In this document: positions 53,067 through 63,301 of the stretch, in pieces
Position numbering within the stretch: the stretch's first letter is position 1
How the letters are laid out: each line of letters starts with the position of its first letter
From: Lucinisca nassula
Taxonomy: Eukaryota; Mollusca; Bivalvia; Lucinida; Lucinidae
NCBI GenBank assembly: GCA_963580285.1
Contig: OY757026.1
Coordinates: 42,576,931-42,640,930 of the forward strand
Direction: 5' to 3'
Length of the DNA stretch: 64,000 bases
Translations under genes and position numbers: made by a program
The notes under the pieces: model-generated
Database searches by the model: none
What the model was told of the DNA's origin: nothing
What the model saw: the letters and a program-made list of their open reading frames with translations, nothing else

Positions 53067-55577
53067 CATCTTTCTTGTGCCTTATCCCACTTCTGACACC
53101 AAATGTTACATGCTGACAAGACAACCGAGCGTGATCTCTGACAGGTGTACGGGCAGCTGTGGGGTAAGGCACAAGAAAGATATTAGATGAATGACATGCA
53201 TTATTTACAGTATCTACATACAACACTTACTAACACAAAACATCACAATTTGTTGCTTCTGTAGCCAACTCACGACGTCCGCCCCGAAGGCAAAACAATG
53301 TTCTGTGCTCGGGACGGGTGACGTGAATACCTACAGAAGCAAACAACAAGAACAACAACAAAAACAAAAAAAAGAAACAACACAAGACGCGACTGGCCAG
53401 TTTATAACTTAGGGTGAATCCCCCACTCACGTGGATCTCCCTCTCGCGAACTAGTGTAAACTAGTTTGTCGACATTGTTGCCGACCACAGGTTGATATGT
53501 ACTATTAAGCAATTGTGCACTAGCTTGATTCGCCTGCAGGTTATTTATTGGACCTCTTCCATTTGAATGGTCTCACATTCGTCCAGATTGGTATGAGCTG
53601 TTTTATGGTGGTTCGTCCGCCGTTGCTGGACCCTAACCCCCAGCATCGTACCAGTACCTGCTGCTATAATGCAGGGAGCAGCAGGTCACCACACATTGTT
53701 GTGCCTGCAAATTACGATAATTGGACTAAGATACAGTTCACAAAACATACATTCTATATCATGATCCCCCTCCCGGAGAAGTTAGAATATATTCATGCAT
53801 ATACCGTTATTGCGCATGCGCCGACCAGACACACAGGCTGATTAGTGCATGTGACAAATAACCGTACAGCAGAACTCAACTTGACTGTGCATCAAATACA
53901 CAAAGTTCATGTTTCCTTACTGAGCACTACAGAAATCAATTAATGCTCACTACTACTGAGCATAATACTCATCAAATTTGTGCTCACTACATTATCACAA
54001 GTAAGAGGCAATTGAACAGACCACGCCTTTGCGCTACCTGGTCAGCCGCCAATTACAGGAAACATAACAATCTCTATTTCATATCCTTCTCCGCGACACG
54101 GCTCACAAATATAGCTATTCACAAATTCATTACATTAACAACAGATAGAAACTACAAACAGAAAGATTTTCATCTATAATACACAACATTTGTTGGTGTC
54201 TCATAAGGGCCAACACTGTTTGCCGTTAATTCTCTCTGTATTTGGTAGGCACCCCGTCACAACCGTCCTTGCGACCCCGATGACGCAGCTGACGTCATCC
54301 CCGCCGCTCAGGCCCTTATGACGTGTGGCGACCAAATACTCCCACTTATCATCATCACGTTCTTTATATGTACATACATGCACAAACTGAGTTATCAGAC
54401 AAAAACGGCATCATTACAAAATGAACTTATAATTCTTCTTGAACAAAATTATTTCTACTCAAAGTGAACACGCATGTAAAATAAAATTCATTATGGTTCA
54501 TCATCACGGATAACCCGACAGGCTCTTGTAAGAGTTTGCCCTGATGATGAAGATATGGTTAAACCCGTCTTAAGTTTACGTCCCCTCTACACCTAATATC
54601 ATATAGAGACGGCACCACGGTTTTCTAACCACAGCTAGTTAAAAGTCATGGATCAAACAAGTGACCCGGCGTTTATTAATTACATTCTACAAAAGGGGTC
54701 TAAAAGCCTAAATGAATCTAGAATGAGCGGGTGTCCAAACTTTACGTCTCACCAACATCTAGGGTCAGAATGAGACAGGACCTCACTTAGAAAGACTCAT
54801 TCTACTACTGGAGAAGCCTGGGATCGATCCTGCGACGTCTAGCTGGCAAGGCTAGTAGCCTAATCACTACAGGCCTCAACAGTGAATTCAGAATAGGCTT
54901 CAGAAAGTTGGGGTATACTAGAAGTAAACCCCTCCAAAACCTACAAGCATGTTCATACAAAAATAATACTAAACATAGATTTAACATACCTTTCAATATA
55001 CTTTCACTTTCCCGACACAATGTTGTGGATATTCGTTACAACTTGACCTGCTGCTAAAGTGATCGTTTTTCTCAGGGTTTTTATATCTATGAATACTACT
55101 GGAAAATCATGCATACTCATATTAGCTTGCTAAAATCGTGGCGAGGTGGAGATACCATCCACAATTGAAGCTAGATAGCAAAAATCGTGTAGATAATGGA
55201 CTTGCGTTCAAATAGTATATTTCCCATAGGAAAAATTGATGAAACGACCCTATAAATCAATGCCATGACTCCTGTCAAAACGAACACCCACACAACACGT
55301 GACGGGAATGAAAATCATATATGGCACAATTTGGCGGTTGGCGATTTTTAGGCAAATTTTATAGAACTCAGCCTTATAGCGGCCCCCTGTATTGTAAAAA
55401 CAGATCTCCACAAACCACTCATACGATGTTTGCATGACTTGTGCATGGAGCAGCACATTTTGCCTACCATATTTCACCTAAAATATTTCACTTGCACCGC
55501 CCTACCATATACCTACTAAAATAATTTAGATGTGCATAAGCACCAGAGAGGTTTCCTATTCCATCTCGTAACACTGC
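53066..55577. other. unidentified 2.5-kb insert within mariner
   Basis: Transposase similarity stops at ISLGAV (right border, about 55577) and resumes at TILKRDL (left border, about 53066). The left part has a 22-bp inverted repeat ATCTTTCTTGTGCCTTA at 53068-53089 and 53160-53181. A CAACAAGAACAACAACAA tract lies near 53345. A tRNA-SINE lies at 54715-54883. No protein domain is recognised. Termini and target duplication could not be fixed. Confidence 0.5.
54715..54883 (-). mobile_element. SINE-2, tRNA-derived
   Basis: On the minus strand the head GGCCTGTAGTGATTAGGCTA (A box TAGTGATTAGG) is followed by CAGGATCGATCCCAGG (B box), then TGAGTCTTTCTAAGTGAGGT and TGTTGGTGAGACGTAAAG. Same layout as 4826-4995. 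Confidence 0.7.
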
Positions 55578-55893
55578 TCCTAATGAGATGCCAACCATAC
55601 CAGCTATTTGCCTCGTGGTGTATCGTGCATCGGTAGCAACTATTTCTTTCACTCTAGCAACCATCTTGGCAGATGTTGTTCTTTTCGGCCGATGATCATG
55701 TGGTGCATCTTCTGTAGCCTAGCCCACAGCTGAATTTCTTACACCATCGAAAAACTGTCGGAAAAGACATTTCATTATGCCCATAAACGGAACATATTTC
55801 ATCAAATATGTCTTTGCACCGTATACCAAGAATACAACGATTCTTAATATAGGACCGTATTTCAACGGCATACTCTGACCTTCTTCCAACCAT
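55577..55893 (-). pseudogene. mariner transposase, N-terminal part
   Basis: Starts MVGRRSEYAVEIRSYIKNRC, continues with the helix-turn-helix type DNA-binding region (IFDEICSVYGHNEMSFPTVF, RWCKKFSCG), then after an in-frame stop (LG*) EDAPHDHRPKRTTSAKMVAR and VKEIVATDARYTTRQIAG. The N-terminal domain binds the TIRs in intact relatives. The product ends at ISLGAV, where the insert begins. The stop and the split make it non-functional. Confidence 0.85.
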
Positions 55894-56358
55894 GTTTTGT
55901 ATTAGTATATAAGAGTAGACAGTGTTTATCGAACGATATACATGGCTAAAGTGCACGGATTTTAACAGGTTTGGTATCAATGTATAGGTAAAATGTTTTT
56001 CTATGCTGTGATATTTATTTCCAGGTGATTTTCACATTAGTGCATGAGAAAATGTTCTACCTGCATTCATATTTGAACAGTCCTTGTAACGTCCCCATCA
56101 ACACTGTAAGAGTCATTTTGGAGATGTTGCTTTTGTGGGACTTTTACCCGACATTGAGATGAAATGACATGTCAAGCCCTGTCGTCCAATGAAACCAATA
56201 GGGTTTATTAGCATGGACGGTCCGCCTCGCACCGCGGTTCCTGGACAGGCTTAGATCCTCTAAGCCGTTTACCAGTACTAGTGTGCGGGCCGGATTCAGC
56301 TCTGCGTGGAAGCATCATGCAGCCCATATATTTCTTCAAGCCCCTATGGGCGGGGGCC

Positions 56359-56814
56359 TAATAATTTGAAGTACATTGAATATGGAACATTCTTGGATAC
56401 CAGTTCATGTTCTGGTCATTCCTTGTGAACCCAATTGCTTGCCTTGTCCTGCTGATTTTGTTTGTTTGTATTGGAGTTTAACAGCCCAGTCAACACTATT
56501 TAGGTCTTTTTGAGCCGGTCAGTTTAACTAGTCACACTTTTCCTGGGCAAGCTTCAGCCCCGCCCATCGGGGCTTGAAGAAATATATGGGCTGCATGATG
56601 CTTCCACGCAAAGCTGAATTCGACCATTACACGAGTACTGGTAAAAATAACTAGCAAGAAACAGCAAAGTACCAAGTGAGACTTCTAACAGGGCAACTCC
56701 ATTGTATTTCTAAATTTTTCTGCAATTTTTTTTTAGTTTTCAGAGAAAAAAGGCTTGACATTTCACAAAAATATGAGAACTATGCATTTTGTCACACACA
56801 CTTGTTCTTATAAT
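56359..56814. mobile_element. SINE-3 5' fragment and family remnants
   Basis: 56556-56645 is a plus-strand 5' piece of SINE-3 (CCCCGCCCATCGGGGCTTGA to CGAGTACTGGTAAA). A different tail-like piece, GGAGTTTAACAGCCCAGTCA, lies at about 56470 and also near 28410. No gene. Confidence 0.55.
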
Positions 56815-57110
56815 GCATGATTATTCAGATTAACAAGTCCATGTCATGACATCCCTCTAAACCCCAAATAGAGAAATCTAGGGTTAATGGATTATTCATT
56901 ATTTTCTTTATTTTTTTTCTCAAAAAATATATATTGTGGGTACTCATTAGAACCGCCTCAACAAGCACCCACAATCTGTATTTGAACTGGAAACAAGAAA
57001 AATGAGGATATGTTTCAAATGCAGAAAGATGGAAAAAAATACATAAAACAGGTCTGGTGTATTTGAGGAACTTGAAAACAGAAGCAGTCATTGTTCATGA
57101 TTTTATTTTG
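56815..57110. repeat. fold-back family F
   Basis: GGTACTCATTAGAACCGCCT with a shortened partner (AACAAGCACCCACAATC), arms ACATCCCTCTAAACCCC and AAGAAAAATGAGGATATG. Confidence 0.65.
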
Positions 57111-57249
57111 ATTAAATTTCCAGAATTAGCCTCTTAAATTTAATGCAAAAGCTATAAATGATTGGAATGCTAACCTGGACAGTTTCAATTTTAAGTTTCG
57201 CTAAGGTGCAGCTGTCAGCATCAAGGGGAAGATACTCTGATTGGGATAT

Positions 57250-57405
57250 ACAGAAAAATTCCTTAAGACCGCCTTTGGGACTATTCAAAAGTTGTCTGTA
57301 AGATCTGTAAGACCACTTTTGAATAGTCCCAATGGCGGTCTTGTGGGAAACTATTCAAAAGTGGTCTATAAGACCACTTTTGAATAGTCCCAATGGCGGT
57401 CTTGT
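57250..57405. repeat. double fold-back (GGTCTTATAGACC family)
   Basis: GACTATTCAAAAGT / ACTTTTGAATAGTCCC arms occur twice in a row, each ending in CAATGGCGGTCTTGT. Related to the palindrome at 21675-21760. Confidence 0.75.
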
Positions 57406-57414
57406 ACTAGAGGT

Positions 57415-58700
57415 TCACTGGGTGGAAATCTTTTAACAACAACTCCTCCTGTACCCTTGAAACTTCGTAGGAATGTTGCTTAGATGACCTTCTACCAAAA
57501 TAGCTTCAATGAACACAATGCTCCCCAAATCTAAAAATAGAAAAATGTAAATTTGCTTCAAATACAAATTCTTCCTAAACCCTTGTACCAATTTGATTCA
57601 ATCTTCACAGGAATGTTGCCTAGGTGACTCCCTACCAAAATAGCTAAAATTGTTCCCCACCAAATGAACAAGATGGCCACCAGAGCTAAAAATAGAAAAA
57701 AAAATCTTTAAGGGACAACTTCTCCTGTACCCTTGGACCAGTTTCATTCAAGCTTCATAGGAATGTTGCTGAGGTGTCCCTCTACCAAATAGCTAAAACG
57801 GTTCTGCTCCAATGAGCAAAAGAGCCACCAGGACTAAAAACAGAAAAAAACTTCATAAATTTGCTTCAAATGGAAACTCCTCCTAAATCTTTCATCCACA
57901 TGAATTCAATTTTCACAGGACTGTTACCTAGGTGGCTCCCTACCAAAATAGCTAAAATCATTCAACTCTGATGAATAAGATGGCTGCCGGAGCTAAAATA
58001 GAAAAACATGGTAAATTTGCTTCAAATGCAAATTCCTCCTAAACCTTTGGGCCAATTTGATTCAAACTTCAAAGGAATGTTGCATCGGTGACTCCCTACC
58101 AAAATAGCAAAAACCGTTCTGCTCGACAAGCAAGGTTGCTGCCAGAGCTGAAAATAGAAAAATCTTCAAATGACAACTTTTCCTGTACCCTTGAGCCAAT
58201 TTCATTTTAACTTCTTGGGAATGTTGCTAAGGTGACTTTCTACCAAAACAACAAAAACGGTTTTGCTCTGAGAGCTAAAAATAGAAAAATTTCTTAAATT
58301 TGCTTCAAATGTGAACTCCTCCTAAACCCTTGGGCCAATTAGATTCAAACTTCACAGAAATGTTGTCTAGGTGGCTCCTTACCAAAGTAGTTAATCAGTT
58401 CAGCTTAGGTTAAACAAAAACTCCTCCTATACCTCTTGGCCAATTTTGATCAAATTTCACAGGAAAGTTGCTTAGAGTACCCTCTACAAAAATAGCTAAT
58501 TGGGTTAGGCTCTGATGATCAAAATTGTGGCCAGATCTAAAAATAGACAAACCTTTAAGTGACAACTCCCACCACACCCATGGGTCAATTTCATTTTAAC
58601 TTCATAGGAATGTTGCTTAGGTGATCGTCTACCAAAATACTAAAACGGTTCTGTTCTAATGAACAAAATTGCTGACATTGCTAAAAATAGAAACTCTTAA
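57415..58700 (+). mobile_element. family G tandem array, both ends missing
   Basis: About eight ~165-bp units around CCTACCAAAATAGCTAAAA and AACAAGATGGCCACCAGAGC. The right side runs directly into the family L element at 58705. Confidence 0.65.
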
Positions 58701-58704
58701 GCCA

Positions 58705-61176
58705 TTTTTAGCTCACCGTCACGTAGTGACGAGGTGAGCTTTTGGGATCACTTTTTGTCCGTCGTCCGTCGTGCGTCCGTCCGAGCGTGCATAAACAATT
58801 TCTTTAAACGACATCTCCTCCTAAACCACTGATCGGATTTTGACCAAACTTCACAGGAATGATCCTTAGGTGGTCCCCTTTCAAAGTTGTTCAAATGGTT
58901 CCGGTCCATTGCACATCTAGGTCACAGGAGCCAAAAATAGATTTTTTTTCACCAAAAACTTAAAAAATCTTCTCTGAAACCACAAGGCCCAGGTCTTTGA
59001 TATTTGGTATGAAGCATCATCTAGTGGACCCCTACCAAGATTGTTCAAATTATAGTGCTGGGGCCAAAAATGCCCCCGCCCTGGGCCCTTTGGTTTTACA
59101 TAGGCTTATATAGGGATAATCTTTAAAAATCTTCTTCTCTGAAACCACAAGGCCCAGTTCTTTGATATTTGGTATGAAGCTTCATCTAGTGGACCCCTAC
59201 CAAGATTGTTCAAATTATAGTGCTGGGGCCAAAAATGCCCCCGCCTCGGGGCCCTTTGGTTTTACATAGGCTTATATAGGGAAAATCTTTAAAAATCTTC
59301 TTCTCTGAAACCACAAGGCCCAGGACTTTGATATTTGGTATGAAGCTTCATCTAGTGGACCCCTACCAAGTTTGTTCAAATTATAGTGCTGGGGCCAAAA
59401 ATGCCCCCGCCCCAGGGCCCTTTGGTTTTAGGGAAAATCTTTAAAAATCTTCTTCTCTGAAACCACATAGCCCAGGACTTTGATATTTGGTATGAAGCTT
59501 CATCTAGTGGACCCCTACCAAGATTGTTCAAATTATAGTGCTGGGACAAAAAATGCCCCCGCCCCGGGGCCCTTTGGTTTTACATAGGCTTATATAGGGA
59601 AAATCTTTAAAAATCTTCTTCTCTGAAACCACAAGGCCCGGGTCTTTGATATTTGGTATGAAGCTTCATCTAGTGGACCCCTACCAAGATTGTTCAAATT
59701 ATAGTGCTGGGGCCAAAAATGCCCCCGCCCCGGGGCCCTTTGGTTTTACATAGACTTATATAGGGAAAATCTTTAAAAATTTTCTTCTCTGAAACCACAA
59801 GGCCCAGGACTTTGATATTTGGTATGAAGCTTCATCTAGTGGACCCCTACCAAGATTGTTCAAATTTTAGTGCTGGGACAAAAAATGCCCCCGCCACGGG
59901 GCCCTTTGGTTTTACATGGGCTTATATGGGGAAAATCTTGAAAAATCTTCTTCTCTGAAACTGCAAGGCCCCGGTCTTTGATATTTGGTATGAAGCTTCA
60001 TCTTCTAGAACTTAACCAAGATTGTTCAACTTATAGCCCTGGGGCCAAAAATGCCCCCGCTCCGGGGCCTTTTGTTTTACATAGACTTATATAAGGAAAA
60101 TCTTGAAAAATCTTCTTCTCTGAAACCACAAGGCCAAGGTCTTTGATATTTGGTATGAAGCTTCTGTTAGTTGACCTCTACCAATATTGTTCAAATTATA
60201 GCCCTGAGACCACAAATGCCCCTGCCTCATGGCCCTTTGGTTTTACATAGACTTATACAGGGAAAATCTTTAAAAATCTTCTTCTGTGAAACCACAAGGC
60301 CTAGGTCTTTGATATTTGGTGTGAAATTTCATCTAGTGGACCTCTATCAAGATTGTTCAAATTATAGCCCTGGGGCCAAAAATGCCCCGCCCGAGACCCT
60401 TTTGTTTTACATAGACTTATATAGGGAAATCTTTAAAAATCTTCTTCTCTGAAACTGCAAGGCCATGGTCTTTGATATTTGGTATGGAGCTTCATCTAGT
60501 GGACCTCTACCAAGATTGTTCAAATTATAGCCCTCAGGCCACAAATGCACCCGCCCCCCGGGCCCTTTGGTTTTACATGGGCTTATATAGGGAAAATCTT
60601 TAAAAATCTTCTTCTCTGAAACCGCAAGGCCCAGATCTTTGATATTTGGTATGATGCTTCATCTAGTGGACCCTACCAAGATTGTTCAAATTATAGTGCT
60701 GGGGCCAAAAATGCCCCCACCCCAGGGCCCTTTGGTTTTACATGGGCTTATATAGGGAAAATCTTTAAAAATCTTTTTCTCTGAAACTGCAAGGCCCAGG
60801 TCTTTGCTATTTGGTATGAGGCTTCATCTAGTGGACCCCTACCAAGATTGTTCAAATTATAGTGCTGGGCCAAAAATGCCCCCGCCCCGGTGCCCTTTGG
60901 TTTTACATGGGCTTATATAGGGAAAATCTATAAAAATCTTATTCTCTGAAACTACAAGGCCCCGGTCTTTGATATTTGGTGTGAACCTTGTCTAGTGGAC
61001 CTCTATCAAGATTGTTGAGGCCTAAAATGCCCCTGCCCCGGGGCCATTTGGTTTTACATAGGCTTATGTAGGGAATATCTTAAAAAAAAATCTTCTTTTC
61101 TGAAATCGCAAGGCCCAGGTCTTTGATATTTGGTGTTTAGCTTCAACTAGTGGACCTTTGCCAAGATTGTTCAAAT
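58705..61176 (+). mobile_element. HINE/pearl-like element, family L, 5' part
   Basis: 5' TTTTTAGCTCACCGTCACG hairpin, GTCCGTCGTCCGTCGTGCGT, then about fifteen ~155-165-bp units, some nearly identical (58980-59900), suggesting recent array expansion. The last unit breaks at GATTGTTCAAAT, where the DIRS-like element begins. The 3' terminus is outside the window. Confidence 0.68.
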
Positions 61177-62107
61177 TTCATCTCCCACATAACTCCTTAA
61201 TGGGGCCTCACAGAGAGATGACGCAGCTGCTCAGCTTCCAGGAACTCATCATCAGAACGAGGCTTATCAGCAACCACGCTCAAGTCTTCGGAGTTTTTAA
61301 CGTGGAAAAAAGTTCAATTTTACCGACTTTTAATACGTATTTTTACAAAATAAAGTGATAAGAAATTTAGAAACATACGAGACTTTAATCTGGTTCGTAA
61401 AACGGTAAGTGAAATACTTCTAAAAGTAATAAATTTCAAAACTTTCCGCTCCCAAATTTAGGCTTACACAAAGAAGCACCATTCTTATCTATCTCTTTTT
61501 CAACCATCTACGGTTCTAGTCCGAGATCGGTCATGATTTTCCATTGTTCATTGAAGAATTTAACGAAACAACGTGAGATATAGCGCCTAGCGCACCAAAA
61601 TTGTTCTTTGCGATTATTTCGGCAAAGAAATGCCGCACACAACTAGTTTTTTGCGACTTAGTACTTGACAACAAGTTCGTCGCCGCCATCTTTGTTTACA
61701 TTATCGAGAGGCTCTTTCGCGACAACGCGATTCGGCCATACATTTGAAGAATGGCCCGGCGATCATATTGATCGCATTTTTAGTTGGTATTTACCAAATG
61801 AGGGCTCAACTAGGTTGCCTCCGGTTTTGTTTGTAAACGGAGGGGCCAATTTTCGCGCCAACGCGATTCGGCCTAGACATAATTTACAGAACGGACTAAG
61901 CAGCTTATGCGGCCGTTGTTTTCCTAACAAGCTATAGTTCGAATGGGTCATTCACTGAATACCACAAAGGTAGTTAAATTCGGCGATACTGACAACTGAC
62001 GGATGAGTTTCATACCGTTGAATCCTGCGACCACGCATAAATCATGTTAGTTATACATCGTTGATTAGCTTAAAAACTTCGATTTTTCGTGAAACGAACC
62101 AATTCTT

Positions 62108-63301
62108 ATGAAACCAAATGTCCATTTCAGACCAACAACTGTTGATATGGAACAATTGGCTGAAAGCCAGGGCGAAAGTAGTGCCGACCACGCCGGACAA
62201 TCGGCGCATGCGCAGGAAAGAGAAACTGAAAGAGGCGCCGAAGGGGTGAAGCAGAGTGGCCCCGGAAAACAACCAGGCATTGTAAAAATGGTGTCAAACA
62301 TCGCCTCACAAATAAACGGGGACTTAAAATCTCTAGTGGAAGAACTAAAAGTTTTAAGACAGGATGTCAATATATTGAAACGGAAGAACCAGGAGACGGA
62401 AGATGAACCAACTGCCAAGAAATCTCGTAAAGACACAGGGGCTACCAATGGGGCAGCACCATCATCATCACAATCTGTACCAACCGAAACTTCCAACCGG
62501 GAATCAAGTTCGGACTCAGAGGAATCTGAAGATGAACTAGAAGCTTTCATGGAGGCAGGCAAACCAGATTCGTTGGCAGAACTGGAGGAGTTTTTCCAGA
62601 CAGATGAGGGGACAGGTGCAGAAGTTAGCGAATATGTAGCAAAAATTACAGAAAAGGCGTTGAGGGGGGAAAAATCAAAGCAAGATGATGAAAAACTGCA
62701 GACTTTAAAGCAGAAGCATCTCAGACCAAAGAATATCCAAAATCTGCAGGTGCCGAAAATTGATGACTTCCTTTGGAGAGAGCTGAAACGAGAGGTCAAA
62801 AAATGTGATTACCTCCAACAAAGGGCGATCACCAACTATTGCCAGGCCATTACCCCACTAGCGAAAGCCCTAGAACTAATGCAGACCAATTCAGATCCAC
62901 AGACTGCCCAAAGACATGTGATGGATGCCTTTAAAATCCTGTCTCTGAGCGTTAAAGCCACCAACATCAACCGAATAGAACAGATTAAAAAGGAGCTTCA
63001 ACCAAAATACAAAGCACTCTGTCCAGAAGTACCATCAACAACGAAATTGCTTGGGGATAACTTCCAGGAGGCAGTAAAAAAGACAGAGGGAACTAAAGGA
63101 CACCTTACCATCTCAACGCAGCATTTTTTAACGAGGAAGGGGGGCGACAGAAACAGCCAGTCGTCCCTCTACAGAAGACACAATTTCAACTACAGCTACA
63201 GAAATCAGTACAAAAACAAATTCAACAGCAACAACAACAACAACAACAACAGGAACCAATCCAACTTCAAGAGAAAGAACCAACACTCAGCAAAGAAATA
63301 A
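62108..63301 (+). CDS. DIRS-like Gag protein
   Basis: 397-aa ORF. Residues 1-60 are polar. A coiled-coil-prone stretch (SLVEELKVLRQDVNILKRKN, ~75-94) is followed by a basic TAKKSRK signal-like patch and a long acidic/Ser tract (SSSDSEESEDELEAF, ~131-147). A conserved-looking segment VPKIDDFLWRELKREVKKCD (~214-233) resembles the DIRS Gag domain that precedes helical repeats. The C terminus is basic and Asn-rich (seven Asn). Gag would package the element RNA. The 3' 205 nt overlap the RT ORF in the -1 frame. An earlier in-frame start is not excluded. Gag assignment is from position and style. Confidence 0.75.
   Translation: MKPNVHFRPTTVDMEQLAESQGESSADHAGQSAHAQERETERGAEGVKQSGPGKQPGIVKMVSNIASQINGDLKSLVEELKVLRQDVNILKRKNQETEDEPTAKKSRKDTGATNGAAPSSSQSVPTETSNRESSSDSEESEDELEAFMEAGKPDSLAELEEFFQTDEGTGAEVSEYVAKITEKALRGEKSKQDDEKLQTLKQKHLRPKNIQNLQVPKIDDFLWRELKREVKKCDYLQQRAITNYCQAITPLAKALELMQTNSDPQTAQRHVMDAFKILSLSVKATNINRIEQIKKELQPKYKALCPEVPSTTKLLGDNFQEAVKKTEGTKGHLTISTQHFLTRKGGDRNSQSSLYRRHNFNYSYRNQYKNKFNSNNNNNNNRNQSNFKRKNQHSAKK

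Larger units (their letters stand above)
52252..56086 (-). mobile_element. mariner (D34D) transposon, defective, with 2.5-kb insert
   Basis: TIRs are 25 bp with one mismatch (inner 20 bp: TGTTCAAATATGAATGCA and its complement). TA is duplicated at 52250-52251 and 56087-56088, within the SINE sequence GGTTTAACG. An intact mariner is about 1.3 kb; this is 3.8 kb because the transposase gene is split by an unrelated segment (about 53066-55577). Confidence 0.9.
52222..56358 (-). mobile_element. SINE-3 interrupted by a mariner element
   Basis: Left piece 52222-52251 ends TTGAGGTTTA; right piece 56087-56358 starts TAACGTCCCCATCAAC. Flanking direct repeats TAATAGTTTGAAGT (52208-52221) and TAATAATTTGAAGT (56359-56372) match at 13 of 14 positions. 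The intervening DNA is the mariner. Confidence 0.85.

Noticed and set aside
54190..54345. Solo LTR in the mariner insert
   Set aside because: A TGTTGG start and an internal ATAAGGGCC/GGCCCTTAT inverted repeat are present, but there is no CA end, duplication or second copy to support it.
62065..62799. 244-aa minus-strand frame
   Set aside because: Antisense shadow of the Gag ORF; Ser/Phe-rich composition arises from the complement of acidic codons.
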